A DNA stretch of 64,000 nt from Deltaproteobacteria bacterium. Lineage in GTDB: Bacteria; Myxococcota_A; UBA9160; UBA4427. Every line of letters begins with the position of its first letter. Within the stretch, counting starts at the first letter, position 1. The notes beneath the pieces are model-generated. The model searched no databases, was not told where the DNA came from, and was given only the letters and a program-made list of their open reading frames with translations. A program made the position numbers and the translations under genes. Location: the NCBI GenBank assembly GCA_019310975.1, contig JAFDDH010000013.1:1-64000 (forward strand). Reading direction: 5' to 3'. Below are positions 63,116 to 64,000 of the stretch, piece by piece.

Positions 63116-63144
63116 GCTGGCCACTCTCTGGCCGCGGAGGTCCC

Positions 63145-64000
63145 ATGTCCGATCGATCCGACGCCGTCTTCGTACCGCGGGGCGCCGACTCCTGGCGCGA
63201 TCCCTTCACGATGTACCGCGCGCTGCGCGATCACGACCCCGTCCACCACGTGGTGGACGGGGACTACTGGGCGCTGTCGCGCTTCCAGAACATCTACGCG
63301 GCCGCCACGGACGCCGCGACCTTCTCATCTGCAAAGGGCCTCACCTTCGCGTACGGCGAGATGGAGGAGATGGGCCTCGAGGCGCCCATCGTGATGATGG
63401 ACCCGCCCGCTCACACCGCCTTGCGCAAGCTCGTCTCCAAGCGCTTCACGCCGCAGCAGGTCGCCGCCATCGAACCGATGCTGCGCGAGTTCGTGGTCGA
63501 GCGCGTCGAGAAGCTGCGGGAGATGGGCGAGGGCGACGTCATCGCCGAGCTGCTGAAGCCACTGCCCAGCATGGTCGTGGCACACTTCCTCGGCGTTCCG
63601 ACCGAGGACCGCTCACGCTTCGACAAGTGGACGGAGGGCATCGTGGCCGCCAACGCGTCGGGCGATTTCACGAGTGGTGCCCAGGCGGTCGGCGACCTGC
63701 TCGGCTATTTCGGTGCACTGATCGAGAAGCGCCGCAGCGCACCGGGCGAGGACATGATCTCGACCCTGGTGCACGCCGACCTCGAGGGCGAGCCCGTCTC
63801 GATGGCCAAGATGCTCGGATTCGCGTTCACGATGGTGACCGGCGGCAACGACACCACCACCGGACTGCTCGGTGGTGCCTGCGAGTTCCTGACACGCCAC
63901 CCCGACCAGCGGAAGCTTCTGCTCGACGATCCCTCGCGCATCCGCGGCGCCCTCGAGGAGTTCCTACGTCTGACCTCCCCCGTACAGGGCCTGGCGCGCA
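63145..64000 (+). CDS. cytochrome P450 (3' end outside window)
   Basis: IVMMDPPAHTALRKLVSKRFTPQQVAAIE...MLGFAFTMVTGGNDTTTGLLGGACEFLTRHPDQRKLLLDDPSRIRGALEEFLRLTSPVQG. Confidence 0.95.
   Translation, partial: MSDRSDAVFVPRGADSWRDPFTMYRALRDHDPVHHVVDGDYWALSRFQNIYAAATDAATFSSAKGLTFAYGEMEEMGLEAPIVMMDPPAHTALRKLVSKRFTPQQVAAIEPMLREFVVERVEKLREMGEGDVIAELLKPLPSMVVAHFLGVPTEDRSRFDKWTEGIVAANASGDFTSGAQAVGDLLGYFGALIEKRRSAPGEDMISTLVHADLEGEPVSMAKMLGFAFTMVTGGNDTTTGLLGGACEFLTRHPDQRKLLLDDPSRIRGALEEFLRLTSPVQGLAR

Overview
GC-rich chromosomal window, probably from a deltaproteobacterial/Myxococcota-like lineage (inferred from gene content only). Coding density is high and most genes look like ordinary core or metabolic genes. 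Recognisable blocks: (i) ALDH / SDR / LLM-oxidoreductase / TetR catabolic-type genes (1-6.7 kb); (ii) secreted trypsin-like protease and NYN-domain protein (7-9.1 kb); (iii) two tail-to-tail ECF sigma factors (10.2-11.4 kb); (iv) sulfatase-like and multipass membrane proteins, polA (11.7-17.8 kb); (v) acpP, cysK, truD, rnhB, lpxD, usp (18-24.8 kb); (vi) ABC1 kinase, LLM, gamma-glutamyltransferase, WS/DGAT (25.5-31.5 kb); (vii) a tightly overlapped haem operon ccsA-hemA-hemC-cobA/hemD-hemB (31.7-37.4 kb); (viii) macro domain, thioredoxin, HAD (37.6-39.6 kb); (ix) a minor-pilin/PilY1 cluster (40-46.6 kb); (x) mreBCD-mrdA-rodA, with rodA apparently broken (47.7-53.4 kb); (xi) ppiD, SDR, folE plus two PTPS paralogues, lexA, groESL (53.7-60.7 kb); (xii) SDR, truncated hydrolase, TetR/P450 divergent pair (60.9-64 kb). 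I found no CRISPR array, rRNA, convincing tRNA, transposase or obvious defence island. The signals most worth a second look are: the out-of-frame internal deletion in rodA; a 17-bp tandem repeat that multiplies an SD + TTGA stop/start module between two genes; a bipartite inverted duplication carrying the 3' end of an LLM gene; recurrent 9-bp tandem repeats at gene edges; a Cys->Glu PTPS paralogue beside folE; and a duplicated operator with exact 20-bp phasing in front of a P450. I did not see clear evidence of a wholly new multi-gene system.
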